From SZUA-584 sp041656035 (GTDB lineage: Bacteria > Bacillota > Clostridia > Christensenellales > SZUA-584), in the NCBI GenBank assembly GCA_964586785.1, contig CAZPHS010000009.1, positions 1 through 64,000 of the forward strand: 64,000 nt of DNA, written 5' to 3'. Below are positions 16,677 to 25,245 of this stretch, in pieces (the first letter of the stretch is position 1; every line of letters begins with the position of its first letter). Made by a program: the position numbers and the translations under genes. The notes beneath the pieces are model-generated. The model was not told where the DNA came from. It ran no database searches and was given only the letters and a program-made list of their open reading frames with translations.

Positions 16677-18215
16677 ATGGCGATAAATCCTATAAACTCA
16701 ACAACTATAAGGCTCTCGGGACTATCATCGGGGCTTGATACCGATGGTATCGTAATGAGTATGCTCAAGACCAGTCAGCTTAAACTGGATAAACAAAACC
16801 AGCTTACGGCTAAACTGACCTGGAAGGCCGACGCGTTGCGCGAGGTAAATTCTCTTATAAGGTCGTTTAGAGAGAACAATTTAAGCGTATTAAATTCGGC
16901 CAATAACATGCTTTCGTCAGCGGCGTACGACACTTTTTCCGTATCTATGCTTACAGCCACAAATGCCGTTACGGTAAGCGCGGGGGCGTCGGCGAACGTC
17001 GGAAAGCTTACCATAGACAGCATTACCCAGCTTGCGACGCAGGCTCAAGTGAAAAGCACGGGCGCCTTTGCGGGTGAAACGATAAATTACGGTACGGCTT
17101 TAAAAGATTTGGAGTTTGCTGCTGCGGTTGAGTTCGAAGAGGGCAAAATTTCTTTTTCCATTAACGGCGAAACATTTGAATTTTCCGAGGATTCAACATT
17201 AAACGATGTTTTAAACACAATAAACTCATCCGGCGCGGGCGTTAAGATTGGATACAGCAGCCTTACGAAAGGGTTCTCGATAACGGCTAAAACAACCGGA
17301 AGCGCAAGCGAGGTGGCAATAGTAAACATTGCCGGCAACGCTTTCGCCGCTCATGGCTTACAGGCCTCCGAAAGCGCTTTTGGCATATCGGAAGGCACAG
17401 TAAACGGGAAGAACGCCATAATGAGCATTGAAAACATAACGGTTGAAAGAGCGACGAACAGCTTTACAATAGACGGTATAACATATTCGCTCAAGGATAC
17501 CATGGGCGCTTCGGTTTCATTCAATGTAGACCGTAATCTTGACGCCACGGTTGATAAAATAGTGTCGTTTATAAGCGAATACAACACTCTTATAGGCAAG
17601 CTGCAGGACATGCTTGGTGAAAAAACGTACCGCGCCTATGCGCCGCTGACAGATGAACAAAAATCGCAGATGAACGAAAAGGACATACAGCTGTGGGAGG
17701 ATAAGGCAAAAAGCGGTCTGCTGCGAAACGACTCGGATATATCATTATTATTAAGCGGCATGAGAAACGCGTTTTCTTCTGTGGTGGAGGGTATGGGCAT
17801 ATCACCCGCCGCGCTTGGGCTTAACACGGGCTTTTATTACGAGCATGGCAAAATAACAGTTGATACCGACAAATTGCGCGCCGCGCTTGAAAACAATCCG
17901 GACATGGTTAGAAATGTATTTATTCAAAGCCCGTCGGGAGAGGCTTCGGAGAAGTACGGCAGGTCCGGATTAGTATTGCGTATATCCGACGCATTGTTAT
18001 CGTATACACAAAAGGCCACCAGCAACACGCTCGTTGGGCTCGACAGGCTGATAAACGATTCAAAAGAAAGAGAGAGCACGTTAACCGATAAAATGGTATC
18101 CAAAGAATCGGCGCTTTGGAGAAAGTACTCCGCGATGGAAAAAGCGCTTTCGGTGCTTTACAGCCAGCAGAGCTGGATGACGGCAATGACAAACACATGG
18201 ATGAATAATAAATAG
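16677..18215 (+). CDS. fliD: Flagellar filament cap protein FliD
   Basis: 512 residues starting MAINPINSTTIRLSGLSSGLD, with the conserved N-terminal LSSGLDTDGIV segment, central beta-rich D2/D3 domains (about 100-300) and a C-terminal helical part with VDRNLDATVDKIVSFISEYN. FliD caps the filament and promotes flagellin folding after export. A strong SD (GCAGGAGGT) precedes the ATG. fliS and a FliT-like gene follow, so cap, flagellin chaperone and cap chaperone are co-expressed. Confidence 0.95.
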   Translation: MAINPINSTTIRLSGLSSGLDTDGIVMSMLKTSQLKLDKQNQLTAKLTWKADALREVNSLIRSFRENNLSVLNSANNMLSSAAYDTFSVSMLTATNAVTVSAGASANVGKLTIDSITQLATQAQVKSTGAFAGETINYGTALKDLEFAAAVEFEEGKISFSINGETFEFSEDSTLNDVLNTINSSGAGVKIGYSSLTKGFSITAKTTGSASEVAIVNIAGNAFAAHGLQASESAFGISEGTVNGKNAIMSIENITVERATNSFTIDGITYSLKDTMGASVSFNVDRNLDATVDKIVSFISEYNTLIGKLQDMLGEKTYRAYAPLTDEQKSQMNEKDIQLWEDKAKSGLLRNDSDISLLLSGMRNAFSSVVEGMGISPAALGLNTGFYYEHGKITVDTDKLRAALENNPDMVRNVFIQSPSGEASEKYGRSGLVLRISDALLSYTQKATSNTLVGLDRLINDSKERESTLTDKMVSKESALWRKYSAMEKALSVLYSQQSWMTAMTNTWMNNK

Positions 18216-18238
18216 CGAAATACAAAGGAGCAGCTGCA

Positions 18239-18646
18239 ATGAGCGCTATGGTAAACTCTTATCAGCAATATAGAAAACACGACGTTCTTATGGCCAATCC
18301 GCTTGAGCTTATAATAATGCTTTATAACGGTTGTATAAAAAAGCTTAAGCTGGCGGACATAGCTATAAGAGAGAGAAACTATGAGGTTTCAAATTTACAT
18401 CTGCAAAAAGCGCAGGAAATAATTATTGAGCTTATTAACGGTCTGGATTTTAAGTACGGTATCGCGAATGAGCTTATGGCTTTATATGAATTTATTAACC
18501 GGCAAATAATTTCAGTTAATATTAAAAAGGATGCCGACGGCATACAGCCGCTTGTAGAGATGCTGGCAGCTTTGCGTGATTCTTGGATGAAGGTGCAAAA
18601 ACAGCACAAGGGCGGCGCATACCAGGCATACGAAAGCGAGTCGTAA
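18239..18646 (+). CDS. fliS: Flagellin export chaperone FliS
   Basis: 135 residues with the family-typical start (YQQYRKHDVLMANPLELI) and the LYNGCIKKLKLADIAI helix. FliS binds the C-terminal disordered region of flagellin and delivers it to FlhA. In the FliW-CsrA switch it competes indirectly for free flagellin. An AAAGGAG SD precedes the ATG. The stop codon directly abuts the start of the next gene. Confidence 0.95.
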   Translation: MSAMVNSYQQYRKHDVLMANPLELIIMLYNGCIKKLKLADIAIRERNYEVSNLHLQKAQEIIIELINGLDFKYGIANELMALYEFINRQIISVNIKKDADGIQPLVEMLAALRDSWMKVQKQHKGGAYQAYESES

Positions 18647-19060
18647 ATGGATAAAGAACAGGGCGATTTACTGTCAATATTGGAGCAGAAAAAAGAATGG
18701 CTGACAAAGATGCTAGATATTACGCGTCAGTTTAAGGTTATGCTGGAGGCAGACCGTATCGACGAGTTTGAGGACGGCCTTAAAAACCGCGAGATAATGA
18801 TTGCCAAAATAGACGGCCTAACAAACATTGAACGCAAAATAAGTACGAAAAGCGGCGCCGATACCGTTATAATAAAAAAGCAGACACAGGAAATAATTAA
18901 AGAAATATTAAAAGTCGACAAGGAAAATACCGAATTGGCAACGAAAAAGATAAAGTGGTACAAAGAGCAGATAAAAAGCATAAACGACAGAAAGAAAGGT
19001 ATGGGCAGTTATTCGCAGGACCAGCGGGGCGACGCGTTTTACGTTGACGCCAAAAAATAA
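18647..19060 (+). CDS. FliT/FlgN-like flagellar chaperone
   Basis: 137 residues, almost entirely helical and highly charged, with heptad-like spacing consistent with a coiled-coil hairpin. It starts MDKEQGDLLSILEQKKEWL immediately after the fliS stop. Size, composition and position after fliD-fliS fit FliT, the FliD export chaperone, but sequence conservation in this family is poor and FlgN-like ancestry is equally possible. A distinct FlgN is encoded at 35832. Confidence 0.7.
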   Translation: MDKEQGDLLSILEQKKEWLTKMLDITRQFKVMLEADRIDEFEDGLKNREIMIAKIDGLTNIERKISTKSGADTVIIKKQTQEIIKEILKVDKENTELATKKIKWYKEQIKSINDRKKGMGSYSQDQRGDAFYVDAKK

Positions 19061-19093
19061 GGCGCGCAGCGGCAGGCCTTTGGAGAGATACGT

Positions 19094-19546
19094 ATGAAGG
19101 TTGCGGATATAAGGCATGTTTTGCCGGGTACAAACGAACGGCACGCGGTTGCGGCCAAGAACGCCGCGGCCGATTCCGGTATGGCTTTTTCCCGTCATAT
19201 GACCGAGCTTAATGAAACACAGTATCATAATTATTTGAACGATTTGCAGGAAAGAATTTTAAAAAAAGGAGAGAAGCTTAAAGAAAGCGCCGATATAAAG
19301 GTGTTGCAGGAATACAGGCAGCTTATAGGCGAGCTGCTGGCGCAGGCTGCCGGCAATGCTTACGCTTGTATAAAATCAAGCATATTTGATTCCAGAGGGC
19401 GGCACAAGATTTTTTTTGTTATCAGAAAAATAAATGATAAATTAGACCGGCTGGCGCAGGAAATATTGTCCGAACAGAAAGACAATATTAAACTGCTTGA
19501 AATGGTGGACGATATTCGCGGAATGCTGGTTGATTTATTCTTATAA
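19094..19546 (+). CDS. YaaR family (DUF327) protein
   Basis: 150 residues. The pattern of a short variable N-terminus, then FSRHMTELNETQYHNYLNDL, LKESADIKVLQEYRQLIGEL and a C-terminal RHKIFFVIRKINDKLDRL helix is characteristic of the DUF327/YaaR family. No catalytic residues are evident. The function is unknown. Its position between the FliT-like gene and cheW suggests a motility-related role here. The SD (GGAGAGAT) is adequate. Confidence 0.85.
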   Translation: MKVADIRHVLPGTNERHAVAAKNAAADSGMAFSRHMTELNETQYHNYLNDLQERILKKGEKLKESADIKVLQEYRQLIGELLAQAAGNAYACIKSSIFDSRGRHKIFFVIRKINDKLDRLAQEILSEQKDNIKLLEMVDDIRGMLVDLFL

Positions 19547-19566
19547 GCATATAAAGGAGGATGGAT

Positions 19567-20052
19567 ATGATAGACCAATTGTTAGAGCAGCAGGAGGATA
19601 CACAGTACGGGCGATATTTGACTTTTTACCTTTTAAACGATGTTTACGGTATTGAGATTAAATACGTAACCGAGATTATAGGTGTGCCTCCTATTACATC
19701 GGTACCTGAAGTCGCGCATTACATAAAAGGCATAATTAATCTGCGCGGCAAGATAATACCCGTTATTGACATGCGATTAAAATTCAACAAGCCTCCGGCG
19801 GAATATGACGACAGAACATGTATAATAATCGTAGAAACGGAAGATCTCATTTTGGGACTGATTGTCGATAGGGTCGCTGATGTAATGGCTATAAACGATG
19901 AAGACATAGCGCCGCCGCCCAGCCATAAGTCGGGAATTCGCAACAGGTACATCAGAGGTATAGGAAAAGTCTCCGGAGAAATAAAGCTACTGCTTGATTG
20001 CGATAAATTATTCAACGAAGAGGAAACCCAGGAGATAAGCTCGCTGGAGTAA
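19567..20052 (+). CDS. cheW: Chemotaxis coupling protein CheW
   Basis: 161 residues. A single CheW SH3-like double-barrel with LTFYLLNDVYGIEIKYVTEI, INLRGKIIPVIDMR (the conserved binding loop) and LGLIVDRVADV. It couples CheA to receptors. The ATG at 19567 is preferred because AAAGGAGG lies 6 nt before it. The in-frame ATG at 19561 directly abuts the SD. It is followed by a hairpin and then cheR. Confidence 0.95.
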   Translation: MIDQLLEQQEDTQYGRYLTFYLLNDVYGIEIKYVTEIIGVPPITSVPEVAHYIKGIINLRGKIIPVIDMRLKFNKPPAEYDDRTCIIIVETEDLILGLIVDRVADVMAINDEDIAPPPSHKSGIRNRYIRGIGKVSGEIKLLLDCDKLFNEEETQEISSLE

Positions 20053-20069
20053 AATATATTTTTTAAACA

Positions 20070-20094
20070 GGGCAGGGAGCGGCGCTTTCTGCCC
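20070..20094 (+). other. Intercistronic hairpin between cheW and cheR
   Basis: GGGCAGGGAGC pairs with GCTTTCTGCCC around a 3-nt loop (11 pairs including two G-U). No T-run follows, so this is more likely an RNA processing or stability element than a terminator. Confidence 0.5.
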
Positions 20095-20137
20095 TTAATC
20101 CATATAATTAAAATTGGAAGTTATAACGGAGCGGCGA

Positions 20138-20953
20138 ATGATTGCTATAAACGATAAAGAGTTTTTTTTACTCGTAGACTTTTTGCAAAAAAAATTCGGT
20201 ATAAATCTTACGAAGAAAAGGACATTGATTGAGAGCAGGCTCAACAATTTTTTAATCGAAAACGGTTTTTTTAATTATGAAACTTTTTTAAACTGTGCGT
20301 TTAAAGACAAAACGGGAAATATGCTAAACCAGATAATAAACCGTCTTACGACAAACTATTCTTATTTTATGAGGGAATGGGACCATTTTGAGTTTTTCAA
20401 AGATCATGTGTTGCCCGAGATAAAAGCGCGCGAGAAGCATAACGACCTGAGAATATGGAGCGCGGGATGCTCTACGGGGCAAGAGCCATATATGCTGGCT
20501 ATGCTTATTGCCGATTCTTTCCGCGGCATACGGGATAATTGGGATACAAAAATACTGGCGACGGACATATCGCAAAAGGCGCTGCAAGCGGCGCAAAAAG
20601 GCGAATATGACGACGAGTGCTTGAAAAACGTGCCGCAGGATTGGAAGCGCAAGTATTTTATCCGCCGCAATGACGGTAAATGGGAAGTTAAAAAAATTAT
20701 CAAGGATGAAGTGGTTTTCAGGCGGCTGAATCTTATTGAAAATCAGTTTTCGTTTAAAAGAAAACTGCATATTATTTTTTGCAGGAACGTGATGATTTAT
20801 TTCAATCAGCAGACAAAGGCGAAGCTTGTCGAAAAATTCTACGAAGCGACGGCGGATTGCGGATATCTGTTTATAGGACAGTCTGAAACGCTGGATCTAA
20901 GTACCATACGATACAAGAATGTAAGGCCATCAATATATAAAAAAGGTGTGTGA
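20138..20953 (+). CDS. cheR: Chemotaxis protein methyltransferase CheR
   Basis: 271 residues from the ATG at 20138, chosen over an in-frame TTG at 20114 because GGAG lies 8 nt before it. The N-terminal helical domain (about 1-80) precedes a Rossmann-type SAM-binding domain with RIWSAGCSTGQEPYMLAM (motif I), ATDIS (motif II) and HIIFCRNVMIYF. It methylates receptor glutamates for adaptation. cheB follows after 4 nt, giving an adaptation pair. Confidence 0.95.
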   Translation: MIAINDKEFFLLVDFLQKKFGINLTKKRTLIESRLNNFLIENGFFNYETFLNCAFKDKTGNMLNQIINRLTTNYSYFMREWDHFEFFKDHVLPEIKAREKHNDLRIWSAGCSTGQEPYMLAMLIADSFRGIRDNWDTKILATDISQKALQAAQKGEYDDECLKNVPQDWKRKYFIRRNDGKWEVKKIIKDEVVFRRLNLIENQFSFKRKLHIIFCRNVMIYFNQQTKAKLVEKFYEATADCGYLFIGQSETLDLSTIRYKNVRPSIYKKGV

Positions 20954-20957
20954 GGGT

Positions 20958-21998
20958 ATGGCGGCAAAGGCGGTTAGAGTTTTAATTATAGACGAATCAT
21001 CTTTTTTTAAAGATAATATTGTTTCCGCGCTTGCGCAAGACCCGGGCATAGAAGTTATTGCGACAGTAGAAGACCCATACAAAGCGCGTAATTTAGTGTT
21101 AAAGCTCTCGCCCGATGTAATAGCTTTAGACATAAGCAGCAGAAAAACAAGGGAAATTGAATTTTTAAAGCATCTGCTGCCGGAATATCCTCTTCCCGTG
21201 GTAGTCATCGGCTCCGCCGCCGGCGCCGTTTTCGACGCGCTTGAAGCCGGCGCCGTTGATTTTATCAGCAGACCGGCGTTGAAAACAGAGCACGATATGC
21301 GGCAATTTTTAGCCCAGATGTCCGTTAAGATAAAAATCGCGTCGATTGCCAAGGTCGATATAGCGACGCGTAAACAAAAACAGCAGCCTGCGCAAAAAAT
21401 ATATAACGTTAAAGCCGGACAAGGCAGCCTTATTGCCATAGGCGCGTCAACAGGTGGCACCGAAGCGATATTAAGCGTTTTAAAACAGCTTGGCGATGAT
21501 ATGTCCGGTATAGTAATTGTTCAGCATATGCCCGCCGGATTTACGAAAGTTTATGCCGAGCGCTTGGATACCTTATGCCGTATGAAGGTTAGAGAGGCAA
21601 AAGATAACGATAAGATACTGCCCGGAACCGCGCTGGTTGCTCCCGGCGGTTTGCAAATGACGGTGGAACAGCAGGGCGGCGGCTTGACGGTTGAATGCAA
21701 AACCGGAGAAAAAGTGAGCGGGCACTGTCCGTCCGTTGACAATTTATTTGATTCAGTCGCTAAACTGAAGGGTATCAATAGCTTAGGCATCATTTTAACG
21801 GGAATGGGCAGCGACGGCGCGAACGGTCTTTTGGCTATGAAGCGAAACGGCTCCGAAACTATAGGGCAGGATAAAAAGAGCTCTGTCGTCTACGGTATGC
21901 CCGAGGTGGCTTACAGCATAGGCGCCGTGAATTTTCAGCTGCCTCTTGAATTGATTCCCAGAAAAATATACGAATGGCAGAATAGTTTAACGCTTTAA
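20958..21998 (+). CDS. cheB: Protein-glutamate methylesterase CheB with a degenerate receiver
   Basis: 346 residues. The methylesterase domain (about 155-340) has the triad Ser in GASTGGTEA, His in VQHMPAGF and Asp in GMGSDGANG. The N-terminal receiver keeps an Asp in VIALDIS at the phosphorylation position, but the usual MPxMDG loop is replaced by SSRKTRE, the acid pair is DE, and the conserved Lys near the end appears as Arg (FISRPAL). Regulation by CheA phosphorylation may therefore be altered. The ATG at 20958 is preferred to the GTG at 20946, which overlaps cheR. Confidence 0.9.
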   Translation: MAAKAVRVLIIDESSFFKDNIVSALAQDPGIEVIATVEDPYKARNLVLKLSPDVIALDISSRKTREIEFLKHLLPEYPLPVVVIGSAAGAVFDALEAGAVDFISRPALKTEHDMRQFLAQMSVKIKIASIAKVDIATRKQKQQPAQKIYNVKAGQGSLIAIGASTGGTEAILSVLKQLGDDMSGIVIVQHMPAGFTKVYAERLDTLCRMKVREAKDNDKILPGTALVAPGGLQMTVEQQGGGLTVECKTGEKVSGHCPSVDNLFDSVAKLKGINSLGIILTGMGSDGANGLLAMKRNGSETIGQDKKSSVVYGMPEVAYSIGAVNFQLPLELIPRKIYEWQNSLTL

Positions 21999-22043
21999 AA
22001 ACAGGTATAATGAAAAACCGGATAAAATCCGATAAAATGTGTG

Positions 22044-22652
22044 ATGAGAAATATTGAAAGCATTTATTTATCGAAACTTGAGCGTTTCCAGAACGTGCTT
22101 GAACGCGGCGCCGCAAAACAAGGCGGAGCGGTATTCGAAGATATACTTCGTAAAGTTCAGGTGCGTATGAGCGGAACCGTCGCGGCGGAGCCTGCGGCGG
22201 AAACGTATGCGGAATACGCCGATCCCGTTTCCGCGGACAAAAGCCAAATTGATTCGGCGATTGAGTATGCGGCAAGAATTACGGGGTTAAGCCCCGCGCT
22301 TATACGCGCGGTTATAATGACGGAATCATCGTTCCGTCCCAACGCGGTTTCAAGGTGCGGCGCGCAAGGGCTTATGCAGCTTATGCCGGGCACCGCGAGG
22401 GAGCTTGGCGTGCGGGATTCGTTCGATGTATTCCAGAATGTGCTCGGGGGCTGCACTTATCTTAAAAAGCAGATTAAACGGTTCGGGGATTTGCGCCTGG
22501 CGCTTGCGGCGTACAACACAGGCCCCGGCCGCGTGGCGTCTTATCGTATTACGGACCCCGACGACCCCGAGCAATACGAAAAGCTGTCCAAAGGCGTGCG
22601 GGGTTATGTGAGCAAAGTACTAAAATATTATAATAAATATTCGGGCATTTAA
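22044..22652 (+). CDS. SLT-type lytic transglycosylase upstream of flgB
   Basis: About 202 residues. The C-terminal lysozyme-like domain has catalytic Glu94 in IMTESSFRPN, then GAQGLMQLMPGTA and ALAAYNTGPGRV, the family 1 transglycosylase signature. There is no signal peptide. The N-terminal 65 residues are polar. Before flgB-flgC-fliE it probably cleaves peptidoglycan for rod passage, the job FlgJ does in Proteobacteria, and may be exported by the flagellar machine. The start is uncertain because no SD precedes the ATG at 22044. A sigma-28-like TCCGATAA lies only 8 nt upstream. Confidence 0.85.
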   Translation: MRNIESIYLSKLERFQNVLERGAAKQGGAVFEDILRKVQVRMSGTVAAEPAAETYAEYADPVSADKSQIDSAIEYAARITGLSPALIRAVIMTESSFRPNAVSRCGAQGLMQLMPGTARELGVRDSFDVFQNVLGGCTYLKKQIKRFGDLRLALAAYNTGPGRVASYRITDPDDPEQYEKLSKGVRGYVSKVLKYYNKYSGI

Positions 22653-22665
22653 AGGGGGGTACATT

Positions 22666-23061
22666 TTGTTCGGCAATGTTTTTAATAATGTTGATGTTCT
22701 GCACAAGGGGCTTGACGCGTCGTGGCTGAAAAACAATGTGATTGCCAATAACATAGCCAATGTCGATACGCCCGGGTTTAAGGCTTCGTCGGTTTCGTTT
22801 GAATCTTCATTTAAGGCGGCGCTTGGGCGCGGATTTTCGGCAAAAAAGACGCGCGCCAAACATATTGACTTTTCAGGAAGCGATATGCGCGGCGTTGTAA
22901 CGCTCGATAACGGCACAGCCTACAGGATGGACGGCAATAACGTAAACATAGACGCGCAAAACGCCGAGCTCGCGAAAAACACCATATATTATAACGCTCT
23001 TGTCCAGCAGCTTTCGAGCGAGTTTAGAAAATTGCGCACGGCTATAAACGAAGGAGGTTAA
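22666..23061 (+). CDS. flgB: Flagellar basal-body proximal rod protein FlgB
   Basis: 131 residues from a TTG start with a strong AAAGGGGGGT SD. It contains the rod/hook signature VIANNIANVDTPGFKAS (about 25-41), followed by a short disordered linker and a C-terminal helix (IYYNALVQQLSSEFRKLR). It forms the proximal rod with FlgC and FliE. The stop TAA touches the flgC start region, so translation is probably coupled. Confidence 0.96.
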   Translation: MFGNVFNNVDVLHKGLDASWLKNNVIANNIANVDTPGFKASSVSFESSFKAALGRGFSAKKTRAKHIDFSGSDMRGVVTLDNGTAYRMDGNNVNIDAQNAELAKNTIYYNALVQQLSSEFRKLRTAINEGG

Positions 23062-23066
23062 TGCAC

Positions 23067-23489
23067 ATGGCTTTTTTAAAGTCGCTTGACATAAGCGCTT
23101 CGGCGCTGACCGCGCAGCGTATGCGGATGGATATAATAAGCCAGAATATAGCGAACGCCACAACAACGCGAACGGCAGGCGGTGAACCTTACCGCAGACG
23201 AATAGCGGTGATGAGCGAGAGGCCTTCCGCTTTCGAGACGGTGTTTGGCAAAGCGCTGGGCGGCGGCGTAAAAGTTTCGGGTATTGTTGAGGACGCGTCG
23301 GATTTTGAATACAAATACGACCCGGGTCATCCCGATGCCAACGAGCAAGGATACGTTGCTATGCCTAATGTGGACGAGGTTGAAGAAATAATAGATATGA
23401 TGTCTGCCTCGCGGTCGTTCGAGGCTAATGTTACCGTGCTTAACGCAACGAAAGGAATGGCAATGAAAGCGTTGGAGATAGGGCGGTAG
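23067..23489 (+). CDS. flgC: Flagellar basal-body rod protein FlgC
   Basis: 140 residues from the ATG at 23067, starting MAFLKSLDISASALTAQ as is usual for FlgC. AAGGAGG ends 9 nt before it. An alternative ATG at 23061 overlaps the flgB stop (TAATG) but leaves only 3 nt to the SD. The N-terminal rod motif ISQNIANATTTR and the C-terminal DMMSASRSFEANV helix are present. Confidence 0.95.
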   Translation: MAFLKSLDISASALTAQRMRMDIISQNIANATTTRTAGGEPYRRRIAVMSERPSAFETVFGKALGGGVKVSGIVEDASDFEYKYDPGHPDANEQGYVAMPNVDEVEEIIDMMSASRSFEANVTVLNATKGMAMKALEIGR

Positions 23490-23513
23490 TTGTTTTTTTA
23501 GGAGGGGTTTAAA

Positions 23514-23804
23514 ATGCAGGTAAACGGTATAGGCGGTGTTGCGTCGCAGGCCGCCGTGAAGGGGACGGAACAATCAAGCGGGCAAAGCGGTTTCGCCGAT
23601 ATTCTTTCGGAAGCTATAGGAAGCGCTAAAGAGGCGGAAAAAAGCGCGGGCGAACAAAACGCCGCTCTCCTTACCGGAGAGGTTGACGATTTGCACACGC
23701 CCTTGGTGGAAGCGCAGAAAGCCGAGCTTATACTCAGCCTTGCGGTGCAGGTAAGAAACAAGGTTATTGAGGCTTACAATGATATAATGCGTATGCAGGT
23801 ATAG
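23514..23804 (+). CDS. fliE: Flagellar hook-basal body adaptor FliE
   Basis: 96 residues. The disordered N-terminus is followed by the conserved helix with LHTPLVEAQKAELILSLAVQ and VIEAYNDIMRMQV at the very C-terminus, a FliE hallmark. It joins the MS-ring (FliF) to the rod. A strong SD (TTAGGAGGGG) precedes the ATG. In Bacillus fliF follows here. In this genome fliF is 17 kb away and fliO follows instead. Confidence 0.95.
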   Translation: MQVNGIGGVASQAAVKGTEQSSGQSGFADILSEAIGSAKEAEKSAGEQNAALLTGEVDDLHTPLVEAQKAELILSLAVQVRNKVIEAYNDIMRMQV

Positions 23805-23832
23805 TATATTAACCTTAAGAGTGTAGCATATT

Positions 23833-23862
23833 TTGTTTCATACAAATCAATAAGGGTATATA
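23833..23862 (+). promoter_or_regulatory. Possible sigma-A promoter before fliO
   Basis: TTGTTT (23833-23838), an 18-nt spacer and TATATA (23857-23862) in the 83-bp fliE-fliO gap, about 25 nt before the fliO start. It would supply the export-gate genes after the loss of the fliF-fliY block at this junction. It is a moderate consensus match only. Confidence 0.4.
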
Positions 23863-23887
23863 AAGTGTAGACTGAGAGGGGTCACTG

Positions 23888-24403
23888 ATGGGGGATAACG
23901 ACTGGTATACTCTTTTTATTATTCTTATTATGGTCGCGGTAATGGTGGGGGCTTATTTCACCACCAAGTTTTTATCCGGTAAAGCCGGACGCATGATTAA
24001 AAGCAAACATATTAAAGTTATCGATCGCGTGGCTTTAGCCAAAGACAAAGCATTGTTTCTTACAAAAGTAGGCGGCAAATGTTTTTTTATTGGCGTGACT
24101 AATCAAACAATTAACAATATAAGCGAGATAGACCTAAGCGAGTTAAATATTGTTTCAGAAGACGCGGCTGATGTTTCCTCCAAAAACTTTTTCGGCAGGT
24201 TTTCGGATTTTCTTGCAAGCGCGAAAAACGCTCCTGAGAATTTGCGCAAAGCAAAAAACGAATATAAACAAACAAAAAATCAGACAGCCGAGCCCGCGAA
24301 AACAGGCGTTGACGACGATTATGCGGACCAGATAAGCCGCGCGATAGAACAGCGGAGGGAAAAAGCGGGCAAAAAATCCGGCGGCGCAGAGGGCGGCAAA
24401 TGA
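23888..24403 (+). CDS. fliO: Flagellar biosynthesis protein FliO
   Basis: 171 residues. One N-terminal membrane segment (about 8-29, LFIILIMVAVMVGAYFTTKF) is followed by a cytoplasmic KVIDRVALAKDKALFLTKVGGK motif diagnostic of FliO. The C-terminal tail is charged and disordered. FliO assists assembly of the FliP pore. It overlaps fliP by 4 nt (ATGA). Confidence 0.93.
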   Translation: MGDNDWYTLFIILIMVAVMVGAYFTTKFLSGKAGRMIKSKHIKVIDRVALAKDKALFLTKVGGKCFFIGVTNQTINNISEIDLSELNIVSEDAADVSSKNFFGRFSDFLASAKNAPENLRKAKNEYKQTKNQTAEPAKTGVDDDYADQISRAIEQRREKAGKKSGGAEGGK

Positions 24404-25194
24404 ACAATAAAAACTCAAAGCGGCCGGCAAGAAGCCGCCGACGGACGATAAAAAAAATGGTTATAACAAGCGTGATGCTTATTGCTCTTATCTTTTTGTT
24501 TTCCGGATGCGCGGCGGATACGGATACATCGTCTGAAAATCCGATGCTGGGAGGGCTGCTCGGCGACAGGGCTCAGACAGTAGACATTCTTTTGTTGCTT
24601 ACTATATTATCGCTGCTCCCGTCCATATTGATAATGCTTACCTGTTTTCCGCGCATTATCATTGTGCTTTCGCTTATTCGCAACGGTCTTGGGCTGCAGC
24701 AAATGCCGCCTAACCAGGTTTTAATAGGGCTTGCGCTGTTTTTGACGTTTTTTGTTATGTCGCCTGTTATTGAAGATATTAACGTAAACGCGTACCAGCC
24801 GTATGCGGCGGAACAGATAGAATCGGAAGAAGCGCTTGAGCGCGCCATGGAGCCCGTCCGCGATTTTATGTTTAGGCAGACATATAAAAGCGACTTGGAT
24901 TACTTTGTATCCATATCGCCGAGCGATAAGACTGTGCAAAGTCCGGAGCAGGTGTCTAACACAGCCCTTATTCCGGCGTTTATAACAAGCGAAATAAAGC
25001 GCGGGTTTCAGATTGGATTTTTGCTATACATACCGTTTATTGTTCTTGATATGATTGTGGCCAGCGCGCTGATGTCTATGGGCATGATGATGCTGCCGCC
25101 TATAATTATATCTTTACCGTTTAAGGTGCTGTTGTTTGTATTGGTTGACGGATGGACGCTTACGGTGCGCACGCTTATAAACAGCTTCGCATAG
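24400..25194 (+). CDS. fliP: Flagellar export gate protein FliP with a lipobox-like signal peptide
   Basis: 264 residues. The body has the FliP signatures LTCFPRIIIVLSLIRNGLGLQQ and the C-terminal pore segments (FQIGFLLYIPFIVLDM, MMMLPPIIISLPFK). FliP5FliQ4FliR1 forms the export channel. The N-terminus is unusual. A basic n-region (R11-K19) and hydrophobic core end in LFSGC at residues 33-37, which reads as a lipoprotein box with Cys37, where FliP normally has a type I signal peptide. Lipidation is inference. The start overlaps fliO by 4 nt. Confidence 0.95.
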   Translation: MNNKNSKRPARSRRRTIKKMVITSVMLIALIFLFSGCAADTDTSSENPMLGGLLGDRAQTVDILLLLTILSLLPSILIMLTCFPRIIIVLSLIRNGLGLQQMPPNQVLIGLALFLTFFVMSPVIEDINVNAYQPYAAEQIESEEALERAMEPVRDFMFRQTYKSDLDYFVSISPSDKTVQSPEQVSNTALIPAFITSEIKRGFQIGFLLYIPFIVLDMIVASALMSMGMMMLPPIIISLPFKVLLFVLVDGWTLTVRTLINSFA

Positions 25195-25245
25195 CCCGTA
25201 TTTTAATAAAAAATAGTAGCACGAGTAATGGGGAGGTTATATAGG

